A stretch of 64,000 nt of DNA from Desulforhopalus sp. (lineage in GTDB: Bacteria > Desulfobacterota > Desulfobulbia > Desulfobulbales > Desulfocapsaceae), in assembly GCA_030247675.1 (NCBI GenBank), contig JAOTRX010000007.1, positions 244,537-308,536 of the forward strand, in the 5' to 3' direction. The stretch's first letter is position 1, and the number at the start of each line of letters is the position of its first letter. The notes beneath the pieces were generated by a model. It was given only the letters and a program-made list of their open reading frames with translations, was not told the origin of the DNA and did not search any database. Below, piece after piece: positions 61,062 to 64,000 of the stretch. The position numbers and the translations under genes are program-made.

Positions 61062-64000
61062 ATGGCTACTGCAAATATTAATCAAGGTGATGGTTCAGGT
61101 AATCTCTTAGTGGGAAAGGTGCTGGTTGCCCACGGTTCGGTACAGGCCCAATCGGCAAATAGCGCTATCAGGGTGCTGCAGCCAGGCAGTCCGATTTTTA
61201 TGAACGATCGGATTATAACTGGCAACGAAGGCATGATCAGCATCCTTTTCAACGATGCGGCGGGTACCCAACTGGATCTTGGGCGGATGTCCGATGTGGT
61301 CATCGATGACGATGTCTTTCAGGAGGCAGGAGCTGAAGGCCCCGCCAGCTTCAGCGAGGCGACCGCCGAGGTGGAGCAGGTGCAGGAGGCCTTGATCGCC
61401 GGTGAGTTTGACCCGACCACCGATTTCGAGCCGACGGCGGCCGGACCGGCAGCCGGAGGACCGGCCAGTGACGGCGGCGGCAGTTCCTATGTTGAGTTCG
61501 CACTTACCGGTGAGGCGGTTACACCGACATCCGGAGCGGAGACGACCGGCGTTGGCCTCAATTTCCTCGACCCACAGATACTCCAGTTTGAGGAGGCACC
61601 TGTGGCGCCATTGGCCGATGTGCCCGACGAGCCGCCACCACCACCACCACCACCGGAGGATTTTGCCCCGTCAGCCGGTGACTACAGCAGCTTCGTTGAA
61701 GAGCGTGGCCTCCCCGAAGGTACCGATGGCCCTGATGGTTCCCTTACCACCACTGCCGGAACCTTTGCCGACCTGGGCATTGATTTCGGTGGAGATGGGG
61801 CCGGCTCGGTGTCCTTCACCCATGGTGCCGTTACCGTTCCGGTGGTTTTGGACGGCAACCCGGCCACCTCCACCGTTCTCGCCGGAACCTATGGAACTCT
61901 CACTATCTTTGGCAATGGCACCTGGCAGTACGAGATCACCGATAATACCATCGTCCATTCCGGCATCAACCTTGTCGGCGCGGCAGACTTCGTGCCTGAC
62001 AACTTTACCTTCACGGTATTTGACTCGGACGGCGATAGTGATGGTGGTACCTTGACCATCAATGTATATGATGATGGTCCGGTCGCCGCCATTGAGGTGG
62101 AAGGCATTGCCGCCACCGTCGAAGAGGACGATATGACCGGCGTGCCGGGTGGTGACCAGTCGCTGGGCAACAATGATGACGGTTCGACCGACTTCGACGA
62201 GGCCTCAAGCACCAGCTTTGGCTCGGTATTGCCGCTCTTTGAAGTGGGCGCTGACGGTCCTGGCGACTTTGGCGTCAGTGATGATCCTGCCATCCTCTCC
62301 AACTTGACCACCTTATATTCTAAAGGCGAGGCGGTTTCCTACAGCTCCGACGGGACGACGCTTACCGCCACCGCCGGTGGCCGTGATGTCTTTACCCTTA
62401 CGGTGAATAATGATGGCTCCTGGATCTTCGACCTGAAGGATCAGCTTGATCATGTTGACGACGGCGCCAACAACGAAAACTACGACCTGGTAACCGGCGA
62501 CGGTTCGGTCGGTGGCATTGATTTTGCACCGATCCTCACGGTAATCGATGCCGATGGCGACACCGCCGTCGGGGCAGGTTCGGGCACCTTCATTGTCTCC
62601 ATTCAGGATGACGTGCCTGTTGCCGTGCTGGAGCCGAGAGGCATTTTGGCGACGGTAGAGGAAGAAGATATGACCGGTGTTCCAGGCGACGACCTGTCAA
62701 CCGGTAACAACGATGACGCCAGCGTCGATCAGGATGAGGCAGGCGGCGCAGCCGGCTCGCTCAACCAGCTGTTCAGTGTCGGCAGTGATGAACCGTTCGA
62801 CTACGGCATCACCGAAGACGAGGAAATTCTCGGCAACTTGCCCTCCCTCTACTCCAATGGCCAGGCAGTTTCCTACAGCTCAAACGGGACGACGCTTACT
62901 GCTACCGCCGATGGCCGCGAAGTCTTTACCCTGACCGTCAACAACGACGGCTCCTGGGCCTTTGACCTCAAGGATCAGTTGGATCACGTGGATGATGGTG
63001 CTAACGATCAAAATCTTAGCCTGGTAAGCGGTGACGGTCCGATCAACGGCATTGATCTCTCTACAGTTCTCACCATCACTGACTACGATGGTGATACCGC
63101 AACCGGCGCCGCCGAAGGTACCTTCGTGGTCAATGTCGTTGACGACGTACCGATCATCAGTCTTGGCGAAGGCCGGGCGACCGGTGCGGTGCAGGAAGAC
63201 GCGCTTGGCAACGAGCTGGTTGATGGTGCTACTGACGATACCGACAGTTCGCTTGGCAACTTCGAGAATGCCGGGGATACTGATACGGCGACCCTCAACC
63301 TTGCCAACCTGCTGGACAGCCCGCTGGACGGTGCGGACGAGCCTGCCGATGTGACCTATGATATTACCGGAATCGGCGTCGATGGCGTCAAGTCCGATTA
63401 CACCTCGAACGGCGCCGAGGTCTGGTACTTCAAACAGGACGGCAAACTGGTGGCCCGTGCCGGCAACGGCGGCGATGATGCCGGGACGGTGGTCTTCACC
63501 TTTGGGGTGAACAGCGCCAGCGGTATTGCGACCTTCAACCTCGACGATCAGCTGGATCATGATGGTTTGGGCGACGAAGAGACGCTGTCGATCGGCGATC
63601 TCGGCAGCTATGTCGAGGCAACGATCACCGACACCGACGGCGATACCGACAGCGTGACCTTTGATGGCAAGATCGGCATTACCGTCGAGAACGACGTACC
63701 GATCATCAGTCTTGGCGAAGGCCGGGCGACCGGTGCGGTGCAGGAAGACGCCCTTGGCAACGAGCTGGTTGATGGTGCTACTGACGATACCGACAGTTCG
63801 CTTGGCAACTTCGAGAATGCCGGGGATACTGATACGGCGACCATGAACCTTGCCAACCTGCTGGACAGCCCGCTGGACGGTGCGGACGAGCCTGCCGATG
63901 TGACCTATGATATTACCGGAATCGGCGTTGATGGCGTCAAGTCCGATTACACCTCGAACGGTGCTGAGGTCTGGTACTTCAAACAGGACGGCAAACTGGT
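61062..64000 (+). CDS. Large LapA-type surface adhesin, 5' part (runs off window)
   Basis: Open from the ATG at 61062 to the end (over 979 residues) without a stop. The N-terminus is a LapA/BapA-like retention module (GKVLVAHGSVQAQS, IRVLQPGSPIFMNDRIITG, ISILFNDAAGTQLDLGRMSD) ending with a TAAG site at residues 125-128, the kind cut by LapG-type proteases. A Pro-rich linker follows, then tandem acidic Ca-binding-like repeats of about 180 residues (VCBS/T1SS-143 type, for example DDMTGVPG, VSYSS-GTTLTATA, DLKDQLDHVDDGAN). No signal peptide; type I secretion is expected. The C-terminus lies beyond the window. Confidence 0.9.
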   Translation, partial: MATANINQGDGSGNLLVGKVLVAHGSVQAQSANSAIRVLQPGSPIFMNDRIITGNEGMISILFNDAAGTQLDLGRMSDVVIDDDVFQEAGAEGPASFSEATAEVEQVQEALIAGEFDPTTDFEPTAAGPAAGGPASDGGGSSYVEFALTGEAVTPTSGAETTGVGLNFLDPQILQFEEAPVAPLADVPDEPPPPPPPPEDFAPSAGDYSSFVEERGLPEGTDGPDGSLTTTAGTFADLGIDFGGDGAGSVSFTHGAVTVPVVLDGNPATSTVLAGTYGTLTIFGNGTWQYEITDNTIVHSGINLVGAADFVPDNFTFTVFDSDGDSDGGTLTINVYDDGPVAAIEVEGIAATVEEDDMTGVPGGDQSLGNNDDGSTDFDEASSTSFGSVLPLFEVGADGPGDFGVSDDPAILSNLTTLYSKGEAVSYSSDGTTLTATAGGRDVFTLTVNNDGSWIFDLKDQLDHVDDGANNENYDLVTGDGSVGGIDFAPILTVIDADGDTAVGAGSGTFIVSIQDDVPVAVLEPRGILATVEEEDMTGVPGDDLSTGNNDDASVDQDEAGGAAGSLNQLFSVGSDEPFDYGITEDEEILGNLPSLYSNGQAVSYSSNGTTLTATADGREVFTLTVNNDGSWAFDLKDQLDHVDDGANDQNLSLVSGDGPINGIDLSTVLTITDYDGDTATGAAEGTFVVNVVDDVPIISLGEGRATGAVQEDALGNELVDGATDDTDSSLGNFENAGDTDTATLNLANLLDSPLDGADEPADVTYDITGIGVDGVKSDYTSNGAEVWYFKQDGKLVARAGNGGDDAGTVVFTFGVNSASGIATFNLDDQLDHDGLGDEETLSIGDLGSYVEATITDTDGDTDSVTFDGKIGITVENDVPIISLGEGRATGAVQEDALGNELVDGATDDTDSSLGNFENAGDTDTATMNLANLLDSPLDGADEPADVTYDITGIGVDGVKSDYTSNGAEVWYFKQDGKL
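62131..63143 (+). repeat. Adhesin internal repeats, older pair
   Basis: The block starting ATATGACCGG at 62131 recurs at 62668, 537 bases (179 codons) later, with moderate divergence. These are the first two units of the tandem array. Confidence 0.8.
63144..64000 (+). repeat. Adhesin internal repeats, nearly identical 549-bp units
   Basis: The unit starting GACGTACCGATCATCAGTCT at 63144 recurs at 63693, 549 bases (183 codons) later, with only a few differences over the visible 300 bases (for example CTC versus ATG near the AACCTTGCC). The high identity shows recent duplication or gene conversion. More copies may follow beyond the window. Confidence 0.93.

Overview
The window looks like chromosomal DNA of an anaerobic, probably sulfate- or sulfur-metabolising bacterium of the Desulfobacterota (Desulfobulbales-like). 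This is inferred from gene content: indolepyruvate:ferredoxin oxidoreductase with two phenylacetate-CoA ligases, an A-type flavoprotein, rubredoxin and hemerythrin domains, a di-iron RIC protein, a haem-c sensor kinase, two-CW-domain signalling proteins and a probable selenocysteine protein. No rRNA, tRNA, CRISPR array or complete insertion sequence was seen.

Layout. 0-3.6 kb: a DUF362/ferredoxin protein and a chemoreceptor ending in hemerythrin. 3.7-13.1 kb: an AT-richer accessory stretch, all on the minus strand, with membrane and lipoproteins, two alpha/beta-hydrolase (lipase-like) proteins, a CYTH-like protein, a 0.45-kb sequence present twice about 3.06 kb apart, and a gene broken at an A7 tract. 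13.7-16.4 kb: purine deaminase, YbaK-type deacylase and small proteins. 16.5-20.7 kb: a cobalamin riboswitch followed by a divergent TrpD-like phosphoribosyltransferase, a small protein, and a zinc-dehydrogenase::CobT fusion; this looks like a cobamide lower-ligand module. 20.8-27.5 kb: a sensor protein, then a YeiH-type transporter/lipoyl-like/UspA operon behind a sigma-54 promoter, and a haem-sensing kinase with an NtrC-type regulator that probably drives it. 27.7-30.7 kb: a rhodanese-ferritin protein whose catalytic Cys is a UGA followed by a SECIS-like hairpin, a FAD oxidoreductase and a double-rubredoxin membrane protein; these form a redox/selenium-sulfur group.

30.7-37.5 kb: a CBS/ACT protein, iorAB, two paaK genes and an ACT protein, which together convert aryl-pyruvates and aryl-acetates to CoA thioesters. 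37.5-44.9 kb: 54-bp repeats, AIG2-like protein, RNase PH, a flavin protein, a DUF2339/DUF3999 pair and an SbmA-like transporter. 44.9-52.4 kb (minus strand): a PP2C phosphatase and Ser/Thr kinase sharing a Cys/Trp-rich N-terminal domain, then a nitrosative/oxidative stress group (RIC, HPP, CBS, VOC, ferredoxin, FprA). 52.4-56.2 kb: a TetR-controlled efflux ABC operon. 56.5-59.3 kb: a nickel/cobalt ECF transporter with an internal terminator. 59.5-60.7 kb: hemolysin III and a small protein. 61.06 kb to the end: the start of a very large LapA-type adhesin with long internal repeats, running off the window.

A 54-bp element occurs five times (three in tandem at 37.56 kb, once at 42.35 kb inside a signal peptide, once at 60.29 kb). 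Two of these sites supply the stop codon of the neighbouring minus-strand gene. The strongest candidates for something undescribed are the selenocysteine rhodanese-ferritin protein and the riboswitch-controlled TrpD-like/dehydrogenase-CobT cluster.
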